Shown piece by piece: positions 35,885 to 45,778 of a stretch of 64,000 bases of DNA. The stretch's first letter is position 1; every line of letters begins with the position of its first letter. The stretch is from the NCBI GenBank assembly GCA_014058105.1, contig JACGCM010002537.1:186001-250000 (forward strand), in the 5' to 3' direction. The translations under genes and the position numbers were made by a program. The notes beneath the pieces were generated by a model that was not told where the DNA came from, did no database searches, and saw only the letters and a list, made by a program, of their open reading frames with translations. Source of the stretch: Kingdonia uniflora (Eukaryota; Streptophyta; Magnoliopsida; Ranunculales; Circaeasteraceae).

Positions 35885-38344
35885 ATGGTGTCTAGCTATG
35901 CATGTGCATCATATGTTGTTCCTCAACAAGGTATGTTTCTTCAGTCATGCTTTCTCTTGATAGAGATATGAGAGATATGAGAGATATCCAGAGAAATATT
36001 ATTATTTTTGGTGAAATATTGAATATATCTTGATATTTATCTCTTTTTTTCAGGTTCTCCATTAAGAACAACAAGACTCTCCAATACTTTCAGACAAGGT
36101 AACTCAAACATGCTTTAATCTAAGCTTTAAGGATGAAAATATAGGCGTAAGTCATAGACATATATGATTTGTGTCAATATCTGGCTCATACGCATGAGTT
36201 TAACTGCCGTAAAACAACGACCGGATCTTCCCCGGGAAGAAACTGGAGTCCAGCCAGCCGTAAACATTTTAGGCGTCTAGGCGGGTTTAGCATAATGTTT
36301 TTTCAATGCTTGGCTCGGTCTGGTTGGCCTTAATAATTGACATGACTTGTATTAATATAAATATAACCACACCGGCCCCATAGGCGCAAATAGGATAAAC
36401 TATGTATTTTGTCATGTCGCATATTAGTAGTCATTAATTTTAATTTTGTCGATCATTTTAGGTACTTTACAATCAAGATTATCAAGGGATCAAGGACATG
36501 GTATCAAAAACACGTCAACGTTGATGTTTAAACCGTTAGTATCAAAGAATCAAAGTTTACTTGGAGGGGGTTTGTACCCTTTGAAGGCTATAGCCCGTGA
36601 GAACTCAAAAATAATAGATAGCGATAATGAGAACTCAGCAGCAGCACTCTTCGAAAGTGTTCAAGAGAGTTCATCACTGGTTGATACCGAATATGAGAGC
36701 TCAACACCGATTATAAGTGAAAATGTTAATTCGAAGCCGGTTGTGAGTGATCCTTCTCTTTTTGCCTTCATCTCGAAGAAGTTATCCGCAGTTTCTTGTT
36801 TTGTTCGACTTTTCACTATGACCGGCTTGGTAAGTCCCTTATTTACACACTTGTATATTGATGGCTTTGTAATATTTTGCAAGTTTCTTATTTTTATTAT
36901 GACCTGTAATTTTCAGGTGACACAAATATTAGCAATGGCTGTTCTTCCCGTGACGTCAATTGCAGAGATCACTCCACAATACTTTGGGGCCGCAATCATG
37001 GCATTGATACCTATGTTGTTGATCAATGCTTTTGTAGCGGGAGTAAACGAATTATTCGACATCGAAATAGACAAGGTACATATAAACTTGAAATATGTTC
37101 CCGTTATTTACTTGTATTGTAAGCGTAATATCTATTTTCCCGTCTAACATTGTGCGTATTTTATTTACTCAGATTAACAAGCCACATCTTCCCCTTGCAT
37201 CTGGTGAACTTTCGATACCAACAGCTATTGCAATAACAGCCGGAGCAGCCCTCACGGTAAAACTTTATTATTTACTGACCGTAAGATATGCCAGAAAATT
37301 ACAGTGTGCCAAGGACTTCAACAGTTAATTTTTTTTGTTATGTACAGGCACTCGCAATGGGATTTTCTCAGTCCCCAGCTTTACTATGTGCCGTTCTTGT
37401 TTTCTTTATTGTTGGAGGTGCATACTCCATCGATGTAAGTTTTATTTACTGACAGCTTTAGTTTTTTTTTTGAATGTAGATCTTGCTTAATACGTAAATT
37501 GAGTTATTTACACAGTCCTCATTTTCTTTTCTTTTCTTTTGTAAATCAGCTTCCGTTCCTTCGGTGGAAAAATAGTTCAGTTCTTGCAGCAATGTGTATG
37601 ACCATGTTTAGCGCACTTGGTGCCCAACTTTTTCCTTTCCTACACTTTCAGGTACCAATAATTTCCTTTTCTCGTTGGACTATGAGTTCGAGATATTTTT
37701 CGTAATAATATTGACAACATTTCATATTAATTTTGCAGAGATATGTGCTTCAAAAGCCAGTCGTATTTACAAGGTCGATAATCTTTGCAACTGCTTTCAT
37801 GTGCATCTTTATGCCTCTTATTGCCTTATACAAGGACATACCTGACACCGAGGGTGATCGAGCTCACGGTGTAAAATCATTGAGTATTCATTTGGGGAAA
37901 GAAAAAGTGAGTCATCTTAAAATTGAAATATCTTGTTATTGCATATATTTTAACGGGTCTCCCTAAGATAAGTTACTTATCTTGTTATATGTCATTCGAA
38001 TAGGTATTCAACATTGTCATTACGTCGTTGTTGGCAATGTACGGTGCTTCCGCAATGGTGGGACTTACATCACCAATACTCTTGAACAGGATTGTCTTTG
38101 TAAGTAAACGGCTTTGTATGTATAAGAAAGCATAAACGTATTTATATGTTTGTGATCGGTTCTAACTTATACTTGAACGTTTTATCTGTTTTTTGTATAG
38201 GTCTTAGGACATACGGCAATTGCTTCATTTGTTTGGTTCCGGTCTCGGTCTGTTGATGTTTCAAACAGAGCGTCTTTGTCCGCTTTCTACATGGTAATAT
38301 GGAAACTATTGAGTGCCGAGTACTTACTGATCCCATTTTGCTGA
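35885..38344 (+). CDS. UbiA-family aromatic prenyltransferase (plastid, membrane)
   Basis: Ten exons, all GT-AG: 35885-35930, 36054-36098, 36462-36829, 36917-37075, 37173-37256, 37348-37434, 37550-37651, 37739-37906, 38004-38099, 38201-38344; 432 codons, no lesion. The Ser/Thr-rich start suggests a plastid transit peptide. The Asp-rich motifs that bind Mg2+-prenyl diphosphate are NELFDIEID (197-205, followed by NKPHLPLASGE) and KDIPDTEGD (329-337). About nine hydrophobic segments follow residue 150. Layout and ends (VIWKLLSAEYLLIPF) match the homogentisate phytyltransferase/flavonoid-coumarin prenyltransferase branch. Odd points: the usual RPHT near the first helix reads RLFT, the NQ of the first motif is NE, and residues ~70-120 form an acidic Ser-rich stretch. 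Those changes favour a specialised enzyme over the tocopherol enzyme. Substrate unknown. Confidence 0.9.
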
Positions 38345-38479
38345 TAACAATTGGAGTTTTCTCATGCTGAAGGAATATTCGAATTTTGATTTGTTGATGG
38401 TTTACAAAGGAAGGAAGTTTAAGTTGAGATGTGGTATAAATGTAAAAAATTTCCTGTAATGAATTGTCGTTGTATACAA

Positions 38480-38488
38480 ATTTTTAAA
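38480..38488. repeat. Left 9-bp target site duplication of the Mutator-like element
   Basis: ATTTTTAAA directly before the terminal repeat, identical to 41707-41715. Nine base pairs is the Mutator hallmark. Confidence 0.9.
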
Positions 38489-38886
38489 GAGGTTTTTAGC
38501 TTATACCCCGCACTTGGTTCCTGAAAATAGTGTTTACCCCCATATTTGTTATTTATGAGGCTTCACCCCCCATTTTTCCGTTGACTGTTAGTCAACGATC
38601 TTTGACTAACGCTGACTCGGTCAAATATTTTGTTAAGACTATTTTACCCTCACGTGACAAGCACGTGACCTTCAACTCATTCGACTTTCAACTCGTTCGA
38701 ACGAAAATAATAGTAGTTCGAACGACAAGAGTTTCATGATAAAATTTCCAGGGAACTTTCAACTCGTTCGAACGACTATTATTTTCGTTCGAACGGCAAG
38801 AGTTTCATGACAAAAATTCCAGGGGACTTGATACTTCGTTCGAACGACAAGAAAACTCGTTCGAACGAACAATAAATATAAAAGCT
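38489..38886. repeat. Left terminal inverted repeat of the MULE
   Basis: Starts GAGGTTTTTAGCTTATACCC. Carries six copies of a TTCGAA-centred palindrome (CGTTCGAACG and close variants) between about 38690 and 38875, a CACGTGAC pair, and TTTGACTAACGCTGACTCGG. Confidence 0.93.
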
Positions 38887-38983
38887 TATCTTACCTCCTG
38901 TCCAGTGATCTTCATTTGTCAGTGTCTTCAGCTGAGATAACCACGAGACCCCACAAACAAGAAATGAGACAAATAAAACCTTT

Positions 38984-39129
38984 CAATCTCCCTATTTGGT
39001 TCATTTCGTGACAAATAAAAACTAAGATGAACACACTACTTTGTAGTACTTCCCAGCAATCTCCCCATTTGGTTCATTTCGTGACAAATAAAAACTAAGA
39101 TGAACACACTACTTTGTAGTACTTCCCAG
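38984..39129. repeat. 73-bp direct tandem duplication inside the MULE
   Basis: Unit one starts CAATCTCCCTATTTGG at 38984 and unit two starts CAATCTCCCCATTTGG at 39057; both end CTTCCCAG. They are nearly identical. Confidence 0.9.
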
Positions 39130-39354
39130 CTACAGAGTGAGTCTTGACCTTAGAATATAGTCACATAAACGAGAAGAAAAAAAAACATATAAATCCATAG
39201 AAGCATTTGCAAACCAGTCATGTAAACTCGTTCCTCTCATTTTTTATCACGGAAGAAACAATCAAACAACTACAATAAACTATCTGAAAGAAAATAAATT
39301 AGATACATCGGATAAACAGATAAACAAAAGGTAGTACTAGATAAACTGACAAAG

Positions 39355-40542
39355 CTAGTACATCTGTTCTTTAGCTCCACTACTGCAAGTATGCTTAAAG
39401 TTACTGTTTTTTCTTAAAGTGAATGTGTGACCATCAGTAGTCCTCCTGGCATAAAACATCTATTCACAATTTTCATCCTTGCAAAACAATCTAACCCTGT
39501 AATTTTCATTTTTTTCTTGATAATACTCAAACTTATTCATTATTGACCATTGTCTAATGTATGCCCTGGATTCATGCACAGTTGCCCACTCTATCCCAAC
39601 ACTTAACTCACCATAAGTAGGTTGAGGAGGTACACTATGAACTGCATCTTCTTCTTCAGCAAAGATGTTATCATACTTCTTAGCTAGATCTCTAAACTCA
39701 AGATCACATCTGTCCATGTTTTCCTGAGTAGGACCATCATCACCATCTTGAGATGTATGTGTAGAGTAGTAGTCATCTTCTGCATTTAGATTGTCTGGAT
39801 CTAGTTCTGCCCAATTATCAGTGTTTACACCCATATCCCCAACTCCTCCACGATGCTCTCCATCAACAGTGTTTCCACCCATATCCTCAACTCCTTCGCC
39901 AACAGTGTTTCCACCCACATCAGTATTTTCTACAATAACCTCATCATCACTAAAATATAATGGTGGGAGCTCATCTGATGCCTCTTCAAGTAGCTCAGAT
40001 GGTCTTGTTTTTTTAGTTTTTTGTTCACTCTTTGTTGTACTTTCCTTTTTTCTCTTCCCTTCATAAACTTGTTCTTGATCTTGGACTCGTTATGGAACTT
40101 GGACTTGCCTTGGTTCTGGAACTTGGACTTCAACTTGAACTTGTTATACATCTTCTTCATCAACCAATTTCAAAAGAGTTTTTTTCTTCTTTGACCTTGA
40201 CTTTGTGACTAGCTTTTTTGGTCTTTGAGCTTGAATATTATAAACAATAGGCTCCACAGTAGGTTCAACCTGAGTTACAATCTCTTCAATAGGAGCATCA
40301 TCATCACTATCAATTAAAAGGACTTCAGGAATTGCATCTAGATCAATGGGGTCAACAATTCCTAAAGGTACCTTATCCCTTTGTTCTATATAAAAGTAAA
40401 TATCCCACAAGCTTTCTACATCACTCATCTTCCACATTTTGAGTAAATCTGTATCATTTCTCACTAAGAATTTGTTACCAAGATACAATGTCATATCATC
40501 TAACACAACATCAGGCTGGAATGCTGTATTCATTTCAGACAT
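39355..40542 (-). pseudogene. MuDR-type transposase, N-terminal part only
   Basis: Starts at ATG 40542 (MSEMNTAFQPDVVLDD) and stays in one frame to about 39355, with in-frame stops near 40141, 40096 and 39460. The first part is like the N-terminal region of plant MULE transposases (LYLGNKFLVRNDTDLLKMW, then IYFYIEQRD). An acidic linker with ELPPLYFSDDEV follows. The MuDR DNA-binding region then reads EWATVHESRAYIRQWSI, FEYYQEKNENYRVRLFC and, past a stop, FYARRTTDGHTF and FKHTCSSG. The DDE catalytic domain and SWIM zinc finger are absent. Family identity is secure; activity impossible. Confidence 0.85.
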
Positions 40543-40674
40543 TGTAGAAAAAAAAAGTCTAATAGTCCATGGATATAGAATTGGTCCCCATCAACATTAT
40601 TTATAATGCGCTTATGACCATCAACATAGAGGTCATGGGTATATCCTATATCTCTTCTAGGGTCCTCGCACCTT

Positions 40675-40692
40675 CCCCCCCCCCCCCCCCCC
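40675..40692. repeat. Run of 18 C inside the MULE
   Basis: Homopolymer of 18 C, then TCCCCC. Its exact length may be a sequencing artefact. Confidence 0.8.
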
Positions 40693-41308
40693 TCCCCCAA
40701 TGTAACACAACATGTTTAATAGAATCCATGTTGGTATATGGCAGCAATTGTTAATACACAACAACATCAAACAATACAACAATGTAAACTACAGAGAGAG
40801 AGAGTGCTAAGTGGAGAGACTTACATCTCAAAGTAGTGAGAAATCAGTTGCTATAAACCCAGGGCAACTCTCCACACTATGAGAATCTTGATCATAAAGT
40901 GGACAGCATTCAACCTGCAAGAAACACATATGTACAAAATCAACATTCAACCCCATTATACAACTTCTACCAAGGTTTCACATCAAACATTCAACCCAAT
41001 ACGCAACAGCAGTTCCACAAACCCAACAATGCAATCACTCACACACCCAACAATCAACAACCACACCAATTCTACAAACCCAACAATGCAAGCACCCAAC
41101 AAACTCAACAAGGAGAAAGAGAAAGATCAAAGCAAAGCAAAGCTTACCAAATTGGAAAACCACACTTCGAATTGGAGGTGGTGAAGCAGTGAAACCAATG
41201 AGAGGTAGAGGAGAATCGCAGTAGAGGTGAAGGAACTCGAGGTTGAACAACAATGGTGAGAGAGAGAGAGAGCTTGAACAAACATGAGCAATAATGGTGA
41301 AGTGAGGA

Positions 41309-41706
41309 GCTTTTATATTTATTGTTCGTTCGAACGAGTTTTCTTGTCGTTCGAACGAAGTATCAAGTCCCCTGGAATTTTTGTCATGAAACTCTTGTCG
41401 TTCGAACGAAAATAATAGTCGTTCGAACGAGTTGAAAGTTCCCTGGAAATTTTGTCATGAAACTCTTGTCGTTCGAACGACTATTATTTTCGTTCGAACG
41501 AGTTGAAAGTCGAATGAGTTGAAGGTCACGTGTTTATCACGTGAGGGTAAAATAGCCTTGACAAAATATGTAACCGAGTCAGCGTTAGTCAAAGATCGTT
41601 GAGTAACAGTCAACGGCAAAATGGGGGGTGAACCCTCATAAATAACAAATATGGGGGGTAAACATTATTTTCAGGAACCAAGTGGGGGGTATAAGTTAAA
41701 AACCTC
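41309..41706. repeat. Right terminal inverted repeat of the MULE
   Basis: Reverse complement of 38489-38886 with few differences, ending AAAAACCTC. Carries the same six TTCGAA-centred palindromes. Confidence 0.93.
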
Positions 41707-41715
41707 ATTTTTAAA
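41707..41715. repeat. Right 9-bp target site duplication of the MULE
   Basis: ATTTTTAAA, identical to 38480-38488. Confidence 0.9.
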
Positions 41716-42041
41716 TGAGCATTTCTATTGTATAAAAATTGTGTTTGAAAAAGTCACTAAGGAAGGAAGTTTATGTTGAGATACACATACTCACATTGAA
41801 CAGATAGAACATTACACCTCAAAATATAAGTTCATTGGGCTACTCCACTCCTTACCAATTGGTTTTTAGATAGAACCTCCAATTCTACTATGGTATGTAG
41901 CGTGCTTCGCGTCATCTATATTAATTTTGAGATGTAACCTCCAATTCTAATATGGTATCAGAGCGGATATTTCTTCCAAGTGTCATGCCCAGTGGCCCAC
42001 ATGCACGTGAGGAGGTGTGTGGAGGTATATAATACCACATT
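41716..42041. other. Host flank plus an LTR-retrotransposon scrap
   Basis: 41756-41782 (AAGGAAGGAAGTTTATGTTGAGAT) nearly repeats 38405-38430, just left of the MULE. From about 41860 to 41990 there is an LTR-end-like stretch that runs into TGGTATCAGAGC at 41953-41964, the standard site for an initiator-Met tRNA primer. It is a fragment of an unrelated LTR element. No gene. Confidence 0.55.
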
Positions 42042-42639
42042 TATAGGGACCGATCCCTCGACATAACCCAATTCAAACTACCTCCATATCAGACTCACGC
42101 ATTTTACACATGACATAAACAGTCAGCATTGGTACCTACATCATGAACTGATGGAGAGTGTGGGTCGAGCACAATAGAAAAACATGAACAAGTCAAAGAC
42201 ACATGTCTCTCACGAACTCAACAGTTACTCAGTCAACCGCCACTTACCTCATTGTTCAGAGAACGTGTTTCAGCACGATAACAAACTGTGGACAAGACCT
42301 ATATAAAGAAAAAGTTCCAGAAGAGACAAGGACCAAAAAAATACACGAGAAATTACTAAGAAAACTAGATTTTCTACATTCTCAAACACCAAATTTATTA
42401 TTTACAAAATCAAATATTTTTAGTTCTAGAGATCACTTGTAATAAGATATCAGCCTCAAGCAATAAAAGTTATTGTCACTAAAACCCTCAACTCGAGGTC
42501 GTGGTTTTTTACCTATTTAAAAGTTTTCCACGCTAAATCACCTGTGTCATTTCTTGCTTTACATTAGTTTTCATCACAGGTACATTGGTGTAAGAACTAA
42601 TTTTGAGCCATCTTAAGCTTACGGAATTAGGCCATTATA
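42042..42639 (+). repeat. 5' LTR of A3
   Basis: 598 bp, TATAGGGACC...GGCCATTATA; both LTR ends are mutated (TG to TA, CA to TA). Has CTATATAAAG near 42299 and CAAGCAATAAAAG near 42459. The sequence after it (TTTTACGCCTTTTATGGGAAA) is a decayed primer site. Confidence 0.88.
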
Positions 42640-42717
42640 TTTTACGCCTTTTATGGGAAAGAAGGCATTTCCATGATATCCAAAGACATACATTCATTCT
42701 ACTATCAATCTCTAATC

Positions 42718-44147
42718 ATGGTCACTTCCAGACGACCAACAACTGGAATCCAGCTCAATCTTTCAGCTGAGTTGGAGCAACTTACAGAACTACGGGCGAA
42801 TCTCCACGCCAAAACAGAGAAACATAACAACCTCGAACATCAGTTAACTCTTGGCCGAGAGCTCCGAGAGAAGAAGCTCAAAGCCGAGCGATAGGCTCGT
42901 TTGACAGCGTTCAAACGACATAAAGACCAGATGACAACCATGTAGACTGCGTTACAGGCTCTGCGACATACTTAAAAATCTCCCCAAACCAGATATCGTA
43001 ATCACATGTCAGAGACCTCCCGGTTTTCTGCGCGGAAAAGATTGGGACCTCGAGGAGCCACTAGCAAAGTTATTTCTTAGAATGTTCAGCATGAACCTCA
43101 ACCTTTTATTCATTTGGGCGGTGAAGTTCAATCTGATATCAGCAGAGGTCCCCAACCTTCCAAACGGCAGGAGGAAGAATAACAACCTCAACCTCAAATT
43201 TTAGTACGTGACCGTTTGAGTGAAGGCATTAGTACTCATAATCCTCAGCCACCTTGCCAAGCCACTCAAACACCACGTCAATACGTTACATTAGAGCATA
43301 TGGATCAACGCATCAAGGAGTTGATTGAAGCGCAAGTTTAGGCACTATTAACGACCTTACCAAGTTACAAGGAAGTCTGATTGCCAAAGAACTATTCGAT
43401 ATGGAAGTACCGGAAGGTTTCCATACTCCAAAAATTCATAAATACAAGGGCACCGATCCGAAGGAGCACATTCAACAATACCGTGATTTATTGGGATTAT
43501 ACTCCAATCTCAACCATATTCTCTGTCGTTTGTTCGCGACAAGTCTTCAGGAAGAATCGCTACAATGGTTCCACTCTCTACCTGAAGATTAATCCATCCT
43601 CACATTTGATCAGCTACAAAAACAATTCATCAAGACATATGCTCACAACAGAGATAATGAGGAGAATTTATATTCTCCTATTAGTCATAAACAATCTCAG
43701 GGAGAGAAGCTCGAGGCTTTTTCAAAGAAGTTTTTGGAGCTCGTGCGTAAAGTAGATAACCTTGATCAGAAAACGGCCGTCACTGTTTTCACCAACGCGC
43801 TCCAGCTCGACTGCAAGGCCAAAGAGTACCTCTTCCTCAACAAACCCACGACCCTGGAGGATATGATTACCAAGGTCAATGGATATGTCGACCTGGAGAG
43901 GATGATGTCCGAAAGGCATAAATCAACTAAATCTGTCATAACACTAAAGGTCTATCCACATAACGAAGCAATGAACCGAAGAAGGATCAGGGTAATCAAA
44001 AGCGTTTCAAGGGAAACACTAGCAACCCTCAGAAAGGCAGTACATTACCCAAACCGGTCCTCCCTGTTCGAATCTCCACAATTTTTCCAATTCTATCCAA
44101 GGATAGGCTATACTGTCCATCTCAACCGTTAGAACTAATCAAAAGAG
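42718..44147 (+). pseudogene. gag pseudogene of A3
   Basis: ATG at 42718, MVTSRRPTTGIQLN, with a coiled-coil-like LELEQLTELRANLHAKTEKHN segment, then a stop near 42892. Later pieces: 43401-43592 (FHTPKIHKYKGTDPKEHIQQ, RDLLGLYSNLNHILC, SLQEESLQWFHSLPED; typical retrotransposon-gag capsid core) and 43734-43925 (DNLDQKTAVTVFTNALQL, LFLNKPTTLEDMI). Best-preserved gag of family A. It runs to about 44147, where family B sequence begins. Confidence 0.82.
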
Positions 44148-44781
44148 ATAGATATCAAATGTAAAAAATAAGAATGTAATCGAATAAGAGAGATATTGAA
44201 TATAAGAAATAAGTTATGAAATAAATAAATATGTGTATTTAATTTATTTGTGTCTGCGTCTTGCATCGAGTACTGAATTTTATGAGAACATGTTGGTATA
44301 ATGTTACCGAATATGTGCCATGTGCGTAAAGTCGAAGGTAGTAACTGTGTGGGGTCAATGACTGATTTGGAGGATGATTGATTTGACTCTGACTGTGTAG
44401 AGTGAAAAGAAGTGGTAATAAGGTAGTTAAAAGAAGTGTTTGTCTAATTAAATTTAACTTATGTCGAATATGATCCCATAAGTATAGGAATTGATAGGAT
44501 AGTATGAATAGGGGAACGTACATGCAAAATGAATATAGCAAGATGTGTTCCATTAGGTGATTGTATGAAATATAAGGAAAATGATGTAAATCAGCTATTG
44601 GATAAGATAGATCGTGCACTGATGGATATGAATGTGTCTACAGAAATTCTTTGAGAATTTTAAGGATTGAAGTACGAATGTAGAGGTTTATTAAAGGGGA
44701 GAATATTAAGAGTCAAAGAAGTCAAGAAAAAAAATACATAAAGGGTTACATTCGAGGACTGGACAGTCGCCAAGTGGTGCG
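44148..44781. other. Untranslated end of element B, no LTR found
   Basis: AT-rich; the place where the 3' LTR of B should be. No match to 54404-54945 is visible, and no convincing ORF exists. Confidence 0.5.
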
Positions 44782-44988
44782 ATGAACAATCATGTGAGGT
44801 CTATAAATATGTCAGAGGTGGGCGACTATTCTTATTATTTGCAAACAAAAAAAAATGAGGAAGTGAATTGTTGTTGCTCGCCGCTAAAGAAGTTAGATAT
44901 GATTGCTAAGGATGAGATTAATGTATTGATCGAAAGGGCCAATGGAGCGAAGAAGAGGGATACAAAATTGGCGTGTAAACAAGCTTAG
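44782..44988 (+). pseudogene. Small ORF upstream of the family B antisense gene
   Basis: 68 codons, MNNHVRSINMSEVGDYSYYL..., mixed charge, Cys-Cys-Cys in the middle. It sits on the same strand as the antisense gene, where ORF1/ORF2 lie in family A, but no similarity to them is visible. It may be an exon or chance. Confidence 0.3.
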
Positions 44989-45778
44989 TGATACTTTTAA
45001 AATTATTATCTAATTTGATTGATTAGGTATAGAGGAATTAGATATGTGAATTGAATAATATCATAGAGAATTGGAAACGAATGAGTTGTGATACGTTTAG
45101 GTAGATTGGAAATGAATGAGTTGGGATAATATGATAGTGATTTGGTAAAATAAATTAGGATCAGTGATTTAAATAGATTGATAGATGGTGATTCTGGGTT
45201 TCTGGTGGAGGAAAAAGGATATAGATAAATAGATGGTGGGCGCTATAATTTACGGTGCATATGGGGAAAATGGTGGTGATATAGCCGAATTTGTCGGAGA
45301 AAGGGAATTCATAAAATATAAATAATTGTTTTTTGGCGGGAAAAGGTTAAACGTGTTCGAGAAGCTGTTTAGATTCCTATAATTCGATAAAAGATAAAAA
45401 TTAACAAGTTTATCGAGGTTACTTAAGAAACATAGAAAAACTTTGAGAACTGAGCAGATGACTATTTAATGAAAAATACCAAGATAAATTAATTGATATG
45501 AACTAGATCGAGAACTGTGGTAATAAGTATAAATATAAATAATAGTAGCAGATAGTAAATTGAATGAGGCATTGGAGAGTTATCTCGACAACGATATCTT
45601 GATGAATATATGAACTTAGGAACATATAGATATGTATCATATATGAAAGATTCTAACTGTGTAAAAATATAGAATCTGATTGGCAGGTTCTAATAATGGT
45701 TGAACCCATTTTAAATGATGATAAAGATATATTTACAAGTCTCGAAAATGTAGAGCCTTGGATAATTGATGTGAGAAC

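Larger units (their letters stand above)
38489..41706 (-). mobile_element. Mutator-like element (MULE), long-TIR, defective
   Basis: 3,218 bp bounded by ~398-bp inverted repeats and a perfect 9-bp target duplication. Inside is only the N-terminal part of a MuDR-type transposase on the minus strand; the DDE catalytic part is missing, so it is non-autonomous. It starts 144 bp after the stop codon of the prenyltransferase and probably lies in its 3' UTR or just beyond. The near-identity of the two terminal repeats and the exact target duplication point to a fairly recent insertion compared with the retroelements around it. Confidence 0.92.

Noticed and set aside
35885..38344. Prenyltransferase as a pseudogene or as tocopherol homogentisate phytyltransferase
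   Set aside because: All exons join in frame without stops, so not a pseudogene. Changed RPHT and NQ motifs argue against a firm tocopherol assignment, so only the family is given.
40899..41192. 97-codon Asn/Gln/His-rich ORF inside the MULE
   Set aside because: Low-complexity, overlaps another open frame (40879-41184), no relation to MULE proteins; probably 5' untranslated DNA of the transposase gene.
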